Made by a program: the position numbers and the translations under genes | Shown here: positions 43,600 through 57,100 of the stretch, piece by piece | Layout of the letters: every line of letters starts with the position of its first letter | Numbering within the stretch: the stretch's first letter is position 1 | Notes under the pieces: model-generated | Seen by the model: only the letters and a program-made list of their open reading frames with translations | What the model was told of the DNA's origin: nothing | Databases searched by the model: none | Source: Amblyornis subalaris | Taxonomy: Eukaryota > Chordata > Aves > Passeriformes > Ptilonorhynchidae | Assembly (NCBI GenBank): GCA_018881555.1 | Contig: JACAXG010000167.1 | Span: 1,271,920 to 1,335,919 of the forward strand | Direction of reading: 5' to 3' | Length of the DNA stretch: 64,000 bases

Positions 43600-45139
43600 C
43601 TGTCCTGGCTGCGTCTTCCTGCAGAGGGAACCGTGCAAAACCGCCCGAGCAGCAAGAGCCGGTCGCGTTCCCTCCCCACACGCGTCACGGGGATGATGAA
43701 AGGCGGCGGAGCTGCGCCCTCCCCCGCGGGAAGGCGGCGCGGGCCGGCAGCCCCTACCTGCACCCCGGGTGTGTCTCCGCGGGGCGCTTGGGCCGCCGCG
43801 GCGGCTCCGCGCCCTCACGGCGGGCGGTCCCGGCGCCTCTATGGCGGCCGCTCCACTTCCGGGTCCGGCCGGGCCCGCTCCTGCGCCATCGCCGCCGCGA
43901 GCGGGGCCGCCGCCAATACCCAGCGACGGGGTCATACCGCCGGGAAGAGACGCGGTGCCACCTCAGCGGACCTCGGGAAGAGCTCCCCGGCCGATCCCTC
44001 CGCCGATGCCAGAGACGCTCCCGTTCCTCCCTCTTCCCGCGGCCTAAAATGGGAAAGAGCCGCGCACAAAATGGCGCCTCCGCCGCCGCGGCCGCTGCGC
44101 CTGCGCCTCCCGGGCGCCGGCTCCGCCTCCACCGCCTGAGCCACCGGCCCGCCCCCTCTCTGTCCCACCTCGTCCCTCACCCTCGTCCCCCGCTGAACCA
44201 ATCACATCGCGCCGTTGCCCTTCCGGTCCCCGCCGCTTGCCAATCCCGTGCCACCGGGGCCGAGCCGCGGCCCAATGGGGGCGCTGTCCGCGGCGGCCCA
44301 ATGCGCACGGGGCGTCGGGGCGGCGGCCAATGGGAGCGGCCCCGCTCCCGCCGCTTGTTTATTGGGGCTCGCGCTGCGGCGCGGGGCGGGTCTGCGGGCG
44401 CGGGGGGGGGGAGGGGGCCGCGAGAGAGAGGGGGGGCGGAGCGGGGGCCGCGCTCAGCCGGGGCCGCCGCCGTCTGCGGAGGGGCCCGGGCGGCGCGGGG
44501 GCTGCGGAACGAGGAGTTCACAGGTAGGAAGGGACGCNCGAGGAGGAGGAGGAGAAGAAGGGAAGGGAGGAGGAGGAAGAAGAGGAGGCGGTGGTGGCGG
44601 AGTTGCGGCTGCCGCGCCGCCGTCCCGGGGGAGGGGACGCGGAGCGGCTCCGGGAGCTGCGCTTTAAACCCCCTCCACCCCCCCTCCCCGGCCTTGGGGG
44701 AGCGCACGGGCGCGCGCGCCGCCCCCCTCACGGACCGGGACCCCCGGGACCGGGACCCCCCAACTCTGTCCCGATGTCCCCGGGATCGCCCCCCGCGCTC
44801 CCTGGGCCGGGGGTCTGCGGCGCTGCGCCGGGGGGCGGGAGGCAGAAGTCCGGGAGGAGCGGGGGGCCCGGCGGGGCCGCGGAAAGTTGCGACGGGCCGG
44901 GGCGGGTGGGGGGCGGCGGCCCCGGCGGCCCCTGAGCCCCGCGGAGCAAATGGCGACGTGACACACACCGAGCGCGGGGCCGCCCGGCGGGAAGCGGCGG
45001 CCGCGCTCCCTCGGCGCGGCCGGGACGGGCGGCGGCTCCTTCCCTCCGTCCCTCCCTCCGCCTTCCCCGGGCTCCCCCCGCCGCCCCTCGCGGGCAGCCC
45101 CGCGCTCAGCCCTCAGCCTCCCCCGCTCTTGTTTTGCAG
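43600..45139 (+). promoter_or_regulatory. ARID4A: ARID4A CpG-island promoter, noncoding exon 1 and intron 1
   Basis: A 1.5-kb island of dense CpG. Six CCAAT boxes or their inverse lie within 168 bp: 44198, 44240, 44272, 44298, 44327 and ATTGG at 44361, typical of NF-Y promoters. An ETS motif cacttccgg is at 43853-43861 and a YY1-like aaaatggcg at 44068-44076. A plausible noncoding exon 1 ends at 44523 (ttcacag|gtagga); intron 1 would end at 45139 (gttttgcag). The start of transcription is not determinable. A GGA tract (44540-44588) and long G runs near 44401-44437 lie around it. Confidence 0.8.
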
Positions 45140-48100
45140 TGTTGCCCGTGCGAGGACAAGTCCTGGAGCTGGAATCGCTCACATAACCCTTAAAGATGAA
45201 GGTAGGCGGCTCCGGCGGGAGCGGGGATCGCCGCCCTGCTCGCCCGCCGCTCTGGAGATTTCATTTTTAATAGCTCTTCTTGGCACGGCAGCAGCGGGAT
45301 AACGCGGGGTTCGGTGCGTGCTGGGAGTGCTGTTCCTGCTCCCCAGCGAGGTGCAGGTGATTTAAAGCTCTCACCGCCGTGCAGGAGCGCTCCGAACATC
45401 CTCAGCGTCTCTGAGTTGTTGTTGTTGTCCTTTGGGCTCCCGTCTTTAAACGCTTCCTGTATCAGCAGCTGCTATGGCAAGTTAGCAAAACCACAGCTTT
45501 TGTCCCGCCTTTGCTCAGTACAAAGGCTCAACAATTGCAGTGTAATTTACAAAAGAGAAAAACTTTTGCCTTCAGAGTTGAAGAATATATCAAGTTGAAA
45601 AAAAAAAAGCTTGTACATAAGCNCAGTTATTTTAGATTCAGTGCTGATTTCCTGTCTTGATAGATATTTTCAATGTGGTAATTTTGTCCTTGTTTATCAG
45701 TTGTAGTGAACACAGTGAAGTGAAATGTTGAGTATTAAAGTCCAGATTAAGGAAAAGGTGATGAATATTTCTCTTTAAAAATGCACAGGCAATTAAGTTT
45801 TGATAAAGGCATTCCAGGAAAGAAAAATACTTGTTAATAGCTGTTGGAAAGATTGCAACAGATTTCTCTAGAGGTCTTCTAGTCACCAGGAAAGAAATCC
45901 TATATATAGAATGTTATAGACTTAATTGTAAGTGTTGGGATGACACCAGTCTCAAACGTTTTAAATAATCTGTGCCGTTGGATTGCTTATAGCTGAAAAA
46001 AGTACAACTGTCTGTACAGTACAGAAAAAAGTACATACTGCCTTTTTGCAGTTGAAATATTTTCCTTTTGTATAGAAACTACTTGAATTAATAGTCACTC
46101 CTTTACTTTATTGCCCTTTTTATAAGGAGATGTCCCAGGTATCGGTTAATACTCTCAAAGATATTTCTGGGAGAGGCTGACAGTGAATTGACAGGAGGTG
46201 TGTGTCAACATCAGTGACAAGCCAAAACTTCCTGTAACTTGTTTGTTGGGTTTTTTTTTTTCCCTTTTGAGGAACTCTGTGATGACAATTCCAAGTACAG
46301 ACACTGTTTATCAATTAAAAGTTAACAGGTCTCAAAGTCTAAGTGTAAAATTTAATACATAATGGTGCAGCTGTAACTATAAATAAGAGCTAAACTTTCT
46401 TTTTATGATTTTGTTTCTCTCTAGGCAGCAGATGAGCCTGCCTACCTGACAGTGGGGACTGATGTCAGTGCCAAGTACCGTGGTGCCTTCTGTGAGGCAA
46501 AGATTAAGACGGTGAAAAGGCTTGTGAAAGTCAAGGTAAGTGTGCTGAGACTGCTGCTGCTTTTATTAAAGCATCATGCTGAAAGGGCTGTCAGAGGAGA
46601 TCCTAGTCCTGAAGATTAGAAAATGTTCATCACCTCACTGTCTGAATTTTAAACAACGTTTACATGGGGTTTTTTCATATTTCAGTGTGGGGTTTTGGGC
46701 AATTTTTTTTTTGTTTGTTTATTTTGGGGAAGATTTTTTTTTAATTATATTTTCTTAGTAGGATGCTGGAGCAAAAATCAGCTTTCTTGCTCCTTTTTTC
46801 CTGACCGCATTCAACTTCTGTTTTTGAATGCATCAGTTTCCCAGCAGTAAGTTTTGATGTCATAAATAGGGGGATTATGGCTTTACATGACTAATAAGGA
46901 ATAAGAGCAACCTCTTCAGAAACAAAAGTTCCATTTCATTCCAACTGACGCTCTCAATTTTATAGTTTGGAACTTAAGAGGCAATGCCAAAATAAGTCAA
47001 CAGCAAGAGAGATGGCAATAATTTGTTTCTTAGACCAGGTTTTAGCAGTTCCCAGGGTAATATTTAAGTTTTTAGCATCTTGCTGCTGCTTCTAAAGCAA
47101 TGTGCCCTGGTTGTAGCTGAATTTCTGTGCATGGATAGTATTGGCACATAATGTTCATTCACATTTACAGGGCTTTTGCCAAAACATCCGAAAAGAAAGT
47201 TGTCATTTGGTGTTGCAGTACTGTTGTAAATGCCCCCTAGGGGAAAACAAGAATAAAACGTAGTTAAATGCTAATTAAAATTGAAAGTAAATATAGAAGT
47301 TATTGTTCTGCTTTGTCTTGTCAAAATTTTCCCGATTCCTACTGTAGTGTCTGCTGTCCAAGATCTGTAAATAAAGCATTAGTGACCCAAAATCCCTAAC
47401 AAATTGAGATGAAAGCTACTTTTTGTAACTACACATCCAGGCTTCTGTGTGCTTTAATGCTTAGATCACGTAGAACAAACCATCAGCCTCCTCAGTTACA
47501 TATATGGATCATATCACTTTNTCAGAGTGCTTTTCATCAGTAGGGAAAAAATGTAATTCAGGTGTTGGAGTCTTTTCCCTGTTCTTAATGAGTGCTTAGG
47601 GAAACTTGTGGTGTTCTTTGAAATCTGTGTTAATGAGAAGCTCTGTAGGAAGCAGTGTGCAGGTCTGACAACATTGATTTTGTCTGCATCTTTGGGCTGG
47701 TAGAGTATTTAGACTGTTAATAGGTAGGAGTTTTTTTTCTCATTAGAATCAGATGGTTTATTACTCCACGATAAGATTTGGAATTACATGAGGCTGCTGT
47801 GCCTTGGTGGAAATTCCTGTCACTGTATCTCAATTACATTATAACAATAGAAGTTTTAACAAGCTAAGCCTGATACTGTAATTAAGAGTGCGTAGGCACG
47901 CCCTGGCACACTTGCCAAGAGTGCAAAGAGTCCAAAAAGTCCGGTAGTCTTTTCCTGAGCGGTAGGACAATCCGTATTCATCTCTATAGAACTTCCATTT
48001 AAAATTTTTTATCAGCATAAAGTGCATTTTTAACCTGAACGTGTGTTAATACCAATGTTCTTCTGGCATGCCCCTAGTGTTGCGTTTATAAATACAGCTA

Positions 48101-51100
48101 CGATATTTTATACTGTCGGGGAGTATAGTAACAGAGTTAGGGGAGACAGAAAACTGGACATCATTATATGTCAAAGGAAGCTGGAACTTTTGGTTCCTGA
48201 AAAGAAATAGGAGTTTTGGAAGTTTTGTATTAAAAAAACTGGCTTATGTTCACTCTGTCTCATCACTGTTCCCTTCTCTAATGTAGGATTTAAAGGGAGA
48301 AGCAGAGTTTATTTACACTGTAACTCATCCTTATTTTCTCTTGCTCAAGGCAGCAGAAATGCTGGTATTACAGTCAGTTTGGTCAATTTTTGATACATAT
48401 TTATTAAAGGAAGGTTTTTATATTGGCTGTAGTGCGGTACTCACTGTGTTGTCAATGAAACACTACAGTTGAAGTAGAGAGAGGAAAAAAAACCACCTGT
48501 TTAATCTTCACATCTGGAAGCCCAATTCCAGGTTTGCCCTGGATTGCATCAAATTCTAAATCCACCTAAAAATGTATTTTCTTTGCTTTGGAATGACTGG
48601 TGTTTGATTTGCCCTGTTCTTTAGTTATGGTGTTTCAGATTAAATATTAAATGTGATTCTTGGGACTTTCTGTCAGTAAAACTGGCCATGCCAAGTATGT
48701 CCTGCTCAGTGACATTTGAGTTTGTTTAATTGATAATGTGGGTAATAAGATCTTCATATGTATACACTTTCATATGCTTTTTATGTGCTGTTAACAAATC
48801 AGATGCATATTAAAAAGTTCATGAATATCTTTCAGGTGGTCTTGAAGGGGGATAACTCAACTCAGTTAGTGCAAGATGACCAAGTCAAAGGACCTCTAAG
48901 AGTATGTATATTGCATGTCTTCTTTTGGTAATCACATAATTGATTTCTAAAACCCTTAAATTTTGATGCTATTTAGGTGGATACCTGTTCTTCAGGACTG
49001 AAATCAACAGAAGGAGGCTCATCATCTTAGATCAGTCTTAATTGTTGTAACTTTATGAACTGTTTATGCTTCTCTGTGTAGTGTACTTGACACACAGTTT
49101 TGCCTGCACAGTGATTTTTGCATCTCCTTATGAGATGCAAAACTTATAAATAATAAGACTTTAAAACTTCTTAGAAGTAGTTAAGGACTTGAGTGTGAAG
49201 CCACGTTCAAGCCCATTAGACAAGTGTAAATACAATTACTCAGTGTTTTAGAATAGTTGATGTATTTTATATAAAAATGTGTTTATTTGTATTCTCATTC
49301 ACTCTAACAGTTGTGTGCTCAAATGCAGAGCTGTGTTATAAACACTGAATGCAAATAGAGCTCTCCAGAGAAGGTCATCTTTCTTGTATTTGTCTTTTCT
49401 CTGTAGCTCCTGCAGGAACACCAAGGCTGCTACTGAAATTCTGACCTAGCTGACAGTTTAACAGTTTTTAAAGTATAAGAAATGATAGTAATTGGATAAT
49501 TATCAGTACTAAATTAATGACTTTGAATATTTGGTTTCCATTGGCCTTCTATTGTTCCTTGTGCTGATGTAAGTCATGCTGAATTTAGATGTTCTGAGTT
49601 TCTTACTGCTTTTCTGCCCTCCTACTGAAGGACCTTTGTTCTTACCTGCTGAGTAACTAAACTTTCNAAGCAGCATTTAGCTAAAATGAGTCTTAAAAAA
49701 TAAATCTCGCTTGCTGGGAGAATCAATACCTACATTTTTTCTCAATTTTATGAGTATTTTTCTCAATTTTATGAGTGTGGGCTTCTATGTAACCTTGAGC
49801 TGCTCCTTGTTGCAGGTTGGAGCAATGGTTGAAACCAAAATGCCCGATGGATCCTTTCAGGAAGCTGTTATCAGCAAGCTGACGGATGCCAGTTGGTACA
49901 CTGTAGGTGAGTGGCCATGTTTCATTTATGGGCTGCAATCTTTGAAAAATATATTTCTAATTATAGGTAACAATGTCAGTAATTACACCTTGTGTTGCAA
50001 GATCTGAGANAATATTCAGAGAGGGCTTTTTAAAGTCATCCACATCTTGATTCCTTTCCATTTAAAATAGGATAATAATTAATTGATGTTCAGGAAGGCT
50101 TTGGCACGGTAATTGCAGGGTTGTGTCAAGTTTTATTTGACACAAGGTATCTATAATGGTAGTAGTTGCACTCACTGAAATTCAGAACAATTTTTGCAGA
50201 TTTTCAGACATAAACCTTGTAAGATTGTTCTTCTAGCTGAAAACCTGTGGCAAGAAATGAATGACTGAAATACGAGCCTCCTTTCACTGTATGCAAGCTT
50301 GTACACAAGAAGAACATGGATAGTATCAATAGAAGACAGAATCTATTTCTTTATAAGGGAAGAATCAACATACCACACAATAAAAAGAATAGAAATTCAT
50401 TTATAATGTGAATAGCTGTTTCCTTTAATAAAATTTTCAAATAATGATCTAAAGTGAAATAGAAAACTACATTTCTCCTCATGTTGGAGGCTCATGCGGT
50501 GTTCAGTTATTGAAATAGAAAGCTCAGAATGCAGGGTCAGCGAAATGTCAGTGTTGAACAAGAATTCATTGTAAGATAAATTTCCTTATTTTGAATAATT
50601 CTGATCTCTAGGTTTTTCTGAAACAGCTTTAATACAATGACAAAACTCAACAACATTCAAGTAATAGTAGATAAGCAAATAAAAAAGGACAGTATTTGAA
50701 TCAGAGAGCTTTGCAAGCACTCATCTTTTTTTGCACAACCTCCTTACAGCAGTGGAGCCTTATATTCCCTAATAGTTGCATGGAAGGAACATGCTTCTGT
50801 TAATTGTCCTGTACATTCTACTCTTGGGCATTGCTTTGGAGATTAGTACTTGTAATTTTAAACTGTGTGTTCCTCATTAGCTGCCTTGTGTACCAAATGT
50901 ATTCAGCTTTACTTCATGTTCTTCCATCCTCTCTTGAGGAGTCCTCTATCCCATGAACTTCTAATTATTTTGGTTCATTAACCCCTTTTTTTAAGATTTA
51001 AATAAGCTGTGTTCAGTAATTCAGTGTTTCCTTTGCAGTAGGTGAGGTTATGGTGTCTTTGGTGGGATCAGAGTAAGGCTCTGCAGATAATTTGGAAGGA

Positions 51101-54100
51101 TTTATCACTTTATGATTATTATTGTTAGTGAGTGCTTTAACTCTGAGCCGGTTGACAAAGCTCGCTGTTCTTTGCCTTTTCCTTCAGGATTATAACATTG
51201 CTGTAAAATTGTACTGTGTGTCAGGTCAGGGAGGAAAGGCAGGATTATTTTGGAGTGCAGAAGATGTAAAATCTACTTAGTTTAGTACTATGATGTGACA
51301 TACTCGAGGTAGAACACTGGACCTTTAACTTCTCTTTATAGATTTTTAGAGGTTCACCATTCTGTTAGAGAAGTGATAAGAAACACAGTCTTGCACTAAC
51401 AATTNCATGGTTTATGAATTAGCATTTTAATCTTAAAACTCCTAACTTATTTCAGTTTTAAAGTATCATTTTCAGCTAATTCTGTTTGAATTTGGGCCAA
51501 AAGACNTATTTGTCTTCTTATATTTGACATGTGAACTTTAAATCCCCTGTTTGGGGATGAGTTTTGTCTGAGTTTACTGTTTTATTTCTTTTATATTTTC
51601 TTTTTTTTCCCTTTTCTTTTGAGCAGTGCACTTCTGCCAAAAAAATCTTCACTTGATGAGCAGGAAATTTCAACAGTGAATAAGTGCTCTGCCCTGTATT
51701 AATGGATTGTTGTTTATATTTAACAACTTGTTGAACTCTCCCCAATAATGTAAGAGATAAATCATGCATGCCATGATTTTTACTTCGTACGTTTATTAAA
51801 ACGCAGTTCCTCAGAAACTCGAACCAGTGGATTAATTAACTATTGTCATTTTCTTTCCCCCAAAAATACTTTTGATAGGCAGAATGGGGAAAATAAAATA
51901 TGTTTTCCNTATGCAAATATATTAAGACTGCTAGGATTTTGTAAAAATTTGGAGCTCGTGGGGGATTTAAGTAGTCTTATGGTAAGTGAACATGCAGTGC
52001 TGTAATACGGCACTTTGACTGTGAAAATACAATTGTACCACGTTGGATTTAGAGCTTAGGAACATTTTTGTGAGTTGTGTGTGGTGGGTTGCTTGTTGGT
52101 GTTGAAGGCACAGGTAACATTGAGCACAGTAAGCAGGATCATCAAGTTTGTATCTTGGTTATTTTGCAGTCTGAATTGGGAAGTGTTCTAGATAGTGTAC
52201 AGAAACGTTGAGGTTTGGATAATTATCAGTATTAAATAAGCCTTATCTTTTGCCTACTGCTTCCATTGTGTCTGTGTAGAAAGTTTTGGATAGATCTGAG
52301 GTGTATATTTATTTGCTGCTAAGCAAAGAGTTGAATTNGTTGCTTTTTAATAGATGGTGGGTGTGCTGCTTCACAGCCTTCCTGACTGATTCAGTCACAG
52401 CTCAAGAGTTCAGAGGGAAGTGGATTACGCAGACTCCAGGTTTACAGAAAGCCTTACTGNACGTTTTGAGAGGGAAAGCACAGGGGAAAGCTTGTATTTC
52501 AATAGTTTGTACTTTCTCTTTACTGTTTATTTTCTGTGTTANCTAACATCTCTTTCTCAGTGATCTAAAAGCAAACTGATCTGGCCAGTGAAACCGGTAA
52601 TACATACAGACAAACATTTTTTAAGTATTAAGTATAGATATGTAAAAAATCCAACAAAACAAACTGCCTGTGTGTCTAGTGAGAAGTGATGATGTTCACT
52701 TTTGCGTATTAGATTCTCTGTTTTGTGTATGGATCTAAAGAAGAAAAGTCATGTGAAACAACTTTGCTTTGGTCAATAAATTGAACCAGTAGAAATGCTG
52801 AGTTTGCTGTAATAGGCTACTTTGCCACCAATATAATGCAAGAGCCACAGTGATGATCAGTTTGTGTATTTTAGACAGACCACCTGTCTATTAGTGGTGT
52901 TCATGTACACAGAATAAATTAGGATTTATTGTTATTGTAGGTTCAACAGAATAATTTTTTCACCTGTTTTTATATTATAATGGTGTTACTGTAGCTATGT
53001 AGTCCTGTTGAACTTTTCAGCTGTGATTTGGAAACGGTTTTGAAATCACCTTGGAAATTCAGCTTTTCAGTATAAGCAGGTGAAGAAACAAAAGCTGTTT
53101 GGAGTAGAAGTTTAACAGTGTCTGGGCAATGCCATTGCACAAGGCAGCCCTCTCAAATCCAAAGTGGTGTGACACTAATAGGGGTTTAAGTTGTTTGNTT
53201 AACAAGTGGCTCACTTGGACTTGTTGGCCTTGAAGGTCTTTTCCAGCCTAAATGATTCAATGATTTGATGATGTTTGTCTTTAAAATGCAGTTATCTAAA
53301 CTGAATTTCCTTAATTTACAAATTATAAAGTGCTGCATTGATGCTTTTGAAGTGCTGAATATATTGTTAGGTGATAATTGCATAGAATTAAAATGGTCTG
53401 TCAGATCTGCTTTCAGCTGAGCCAGGTTTGAATTACAGCTTACTGAGTGTACCATCCACCTGATTCTCTGTTAACTCGTAAAATGCTTCAGGTAAATACT
53501 GAAATAATGTCTGAAATGACTGAAAAATAAAGAAACCACAACCCAGACCACACCTTACAAAGNGCATAGTTGTATTTTCCTTCTCTCACACTCTGCCTGG
53601 AGTCTTAAAAGCATTACCAGAATTTCAGAAAACTGAAGTCCTTATGTAGGTGTTCTTTAGGGAAATGCTTTCGTATCACTTCTGCACAGAACTACAAGTG
53701 ATGTAATATCTGTATAAAAGTGAGAAACAGTATTTCCTTTGAGCAAGCATCCAAGAGTTGCTGTCAGAATGGCCTGGTTTATATTGCCCCATGTCACCTC
53801 TCTTTCGGTGAAACTTCAGGTCCATAATCTGTATGTGCTTAGGTCTCCTTTTATAATGTAAAGCAATAATTTCTACAACTTTAAACAAGATTTAAAAAAC
53901 CCAGATCAAATACACTGAGCTTTGTGTTTTGGTAGGTAAAATAATGGAAAAGTTTTTTTCTAAAGAGAGAAATAAGAGACATGTATTAACTTTCAATAGT
54001 GCTTCCTCTGAAATGAGTAGGAAATAGAGGAGAAAAGACCAAAACAGNGAAAGGCATTTGCAGTTTCTAGCAGACCTTGCTTGTCAGTATTAGGGTTTTA

Positions 54101-57100
54101 TGTGCTGTTTAGAGTGAAAGGAATGGGATGCCTTATTTTTTAAGACTTGGGACTTTCAGACACACCTCTGAGGGTAGCTATGTGAGCTCCATAACTCTGC
54201 TGGTGGCGTCCTCCTCTCTTTTAGTCACTGTGGCAGTTTCCAGGAAATGCTGAATGAGTGTGTGCTGAGAGGAGTTCGAGACCTGAGTGCTTGTCCTTAT
54301 GGAAGTGAAGTTTTGGGTAGTCTGCTTGAGTTGTTCTGGGAATGAAGCACAGTCTCAACCACCAATTGCATCACTTCCTGTTACAGAAATTAAAGATGCT
54401 GAGGATTTGGTTTTAGTCATCTTTCGTGTTGCATGGATTTTCAAAATTCCGGCTCATAGTTCTGAGGATATTTATCGGCAATGAACCAACATTGATGTCC
54501 GGGGACTTCAGGAGCAGGGTTGCTAACAGGAGCTATTTATAGTCACATTTTCCTATTTTTAAAAGAAGGTTTCCTCTTCTGATGCTTTGTGGAGCTATTT
54601 ATGCTAAGAGAAGAAATTGGCTTGGTTCTGGGTTCACTATAGCTGTAAGCTCTTATTCCTGCACAAAGGGTGATAAAAACTGACTGTGCCCCTGCAGTCA
54701 GCCGAGTCCATTCATGCCAGAGGCCTCTTGGTTTGTCCTTTCAAACCTTGACCAGCACTTGTTTTGTGGTGTGTGCCAGGCACTGGTCGTGTCTGCATGG
54801 CTGGTTTGACCAGTTCCCAGCATCCTGTTGAGTTCCACGTGGCAGAAGCATCACTTCATCTCTGGGCTGTGCATGTGTCACACAGGAATCCAAAACCACT
54901 GGACCCGTCCAGTTGCCTCCACTTGGCTGATGTTCTCTACCACCATGAATTTGGTTTTTTTGTCTTTAAAATTTGTTTGTGTGGATTTTGAGGAGACTGT
55001 ATTTTCCTGGAGCCCTTCCATGGAATGTGCTGTTTAAGTGCACCTGTGGCACATAAACATGGTGCAGTAGCTCTCTTGGTCGCTTTCTGGAGAATTTCAG
55101 AAGAAAACAACAGCACCATGTTTTGTGCTTACGTGTGTTTAGGCAACAAGTGGGTAGAGGAGCAAGATTTTGTAGTGAAAAAGTGTGTTTTAACAGAAGA
55201 ACCTTGTTACAAATCAACTGGATCAAACCCTTGGTTATAAACCCACCTTTGTTACAATGTGAACTGAGTGTTAAAAATATTCAAACACCATGTACAAAAA
55301 ATACTGTAGGGAAAGCAAGCAGGTAGATTTTTTTTCTCTAATCTCTGTGTAACAATAGTAAGATTAACATTTCAGAAAAAGCAGTTTCAGACTGCAGGCT
55401 TTTGTCTGTAAGGTGGTAGTTTTCTGTGAGTAGACTCAGAGGCCACACTTCCGTGTTTTCAGGGATATATCATATGTATTTTTGTAAGAGGAACTGGAGC
55501 TCATTTAAAGTTATTTAAAGCATAATAGATTTGAGTTCTGTAGTCTCTCAGTAGCACAATACACTGCAGTACTTGCTCTTTAAGCCCTCTTACAGTGATG
55601 AATCAGTAGTAGAGTCCTTGTCTACAAGGTCATTCAACCAGCACTGCACAGCTCTTGGTACTTTATTATTTCAACAGCTGAACCCCAAGTATCTGCCAAA
55701 GTTGCACACACTTATTGAGACATTCACAGGTAGCGTCTCTGGTAGTAAAAGTAGTAGTAANCTGCTACTTTGTCAGGCAGCCAGTGAAAATACTTCAGTG
55801 TGNACAGTGACACTGGAGCAGCTTTTACTTTGTGGTGTGTACCTTCATTTCATTGTCTTGGTGATTTAAAAGTTTCTGAATGGGGTGGGAAATGAGGAAG
55901 AAAATGTTTCCTGGCTGTGCAGTGTAGAATCTCTCCTCATTTGGGCAGCAGTAAAATAACTTGTTGGATTTGAAGTTAGCAAGATGCAGCCTTGAGGGTT
56001 GTTTTCCCTGTGCACTTGTCTGTCACAGAACTGCCTTGTTCTGGTAACACTGGTGGCTCTGTGTGGAAGTCATCTNGTAACTCCTGTGAGGATGTTATCT
56101 CTGCTGTTCCGCTATGTTCTCCTTTTTCTGTAGATTTTTAAATCTATTTATAATATATCTATATATATTTCTAAACAACATGTAGTCAAACTGATCTGCA
56201 GTATTTTGTGACAAGCTTCTTCACAGTTCTTAGAAATGATTTTGATTAGTTGACTTGTTTATATTATATATTTAAATACATGAAAACCAGTGTTGAGACA
56301 GCCTTTTTATAAGGACAGGGTTAGTATATTTTTGTTGATGGTATATATAAGTCTGCTACAGACAGGAAATGAAAGATACCAGCTCATCGGTAGTGAGTTT
56401 AAAGTTGCACTTTCTGGTGCATTTTTGGGGTACTCAACTTACAGTCAATTTNTTTTAAACTTATGGAAAATGTTGTATTATTACCGCTGGGAAGTTTGTT
56501 TTTATTTTTCTATCATAGGTTAGGATTATGTAGATCTTCACAACAGAAAAAAAACCCAATTCTGCTTCTTTCCTATTATCATAGACAAGGTCGGGATGCA
56601 GCAAAATTCTGAACATTTCCACTTTATTGCCACTGTTTCAATATGCTCTGTATGGAGCATATTGGACTCAGTTCTTGGGACTAGACCAAGCATTATGGCA
56701 GAGACTGTTCCTCCAGGTTGTGCTGCTTACTCATCTCTTTTCCCCTTCTGTCAGTGTTCCTCATTAAGAAACATGTTTGGAAGAGAGGCCTCAGCCCAGC
56801 AGAAATGTTGCTTTCCTTTCCTTCATTCCTACGTTGTTCTATTGACTGTTAAACAGTAGTGAGCAGTTCCCTGGCTAGTTTGTATCCTTCCCTTCCCAGA
56901 AGTCAGCTGCTGCAGCCTGTTTCCCCAACAAGTCCCTGCCCACCACGAGATTAGGTAAGACCTAAAAGGCTTCTGCTTTTTCACACTTGTTTCTTTGCAA
57001 AGACAGGACTGTAATTTCCTCTTTTAAGATAAGTATCATGGCAATGTAAACACATCCTTTGATGACGTCACCACNTGTGTGTATAGGGAGATGTCTCCCT

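Noticed and set aside
44177..44968. A 263-codon open frame on the minus strand in the same island
   Set aside because: Same low-complexity Pro/Arg/Ala bias and an ambiguous base. GC-rich DNA has few stop codons on either strand.
43299..45302. A 667-codon open frame on the plus strand across the ARID4A island
   Set aside because: It runs through the CpG island, has extreme Arg/Pro/Gly/Ala composition and an ambiguous codon, and overlaps the exon 1, intron 1 and exon 2 signals of ARID4A in a different frame. It is a GC-content artefact.
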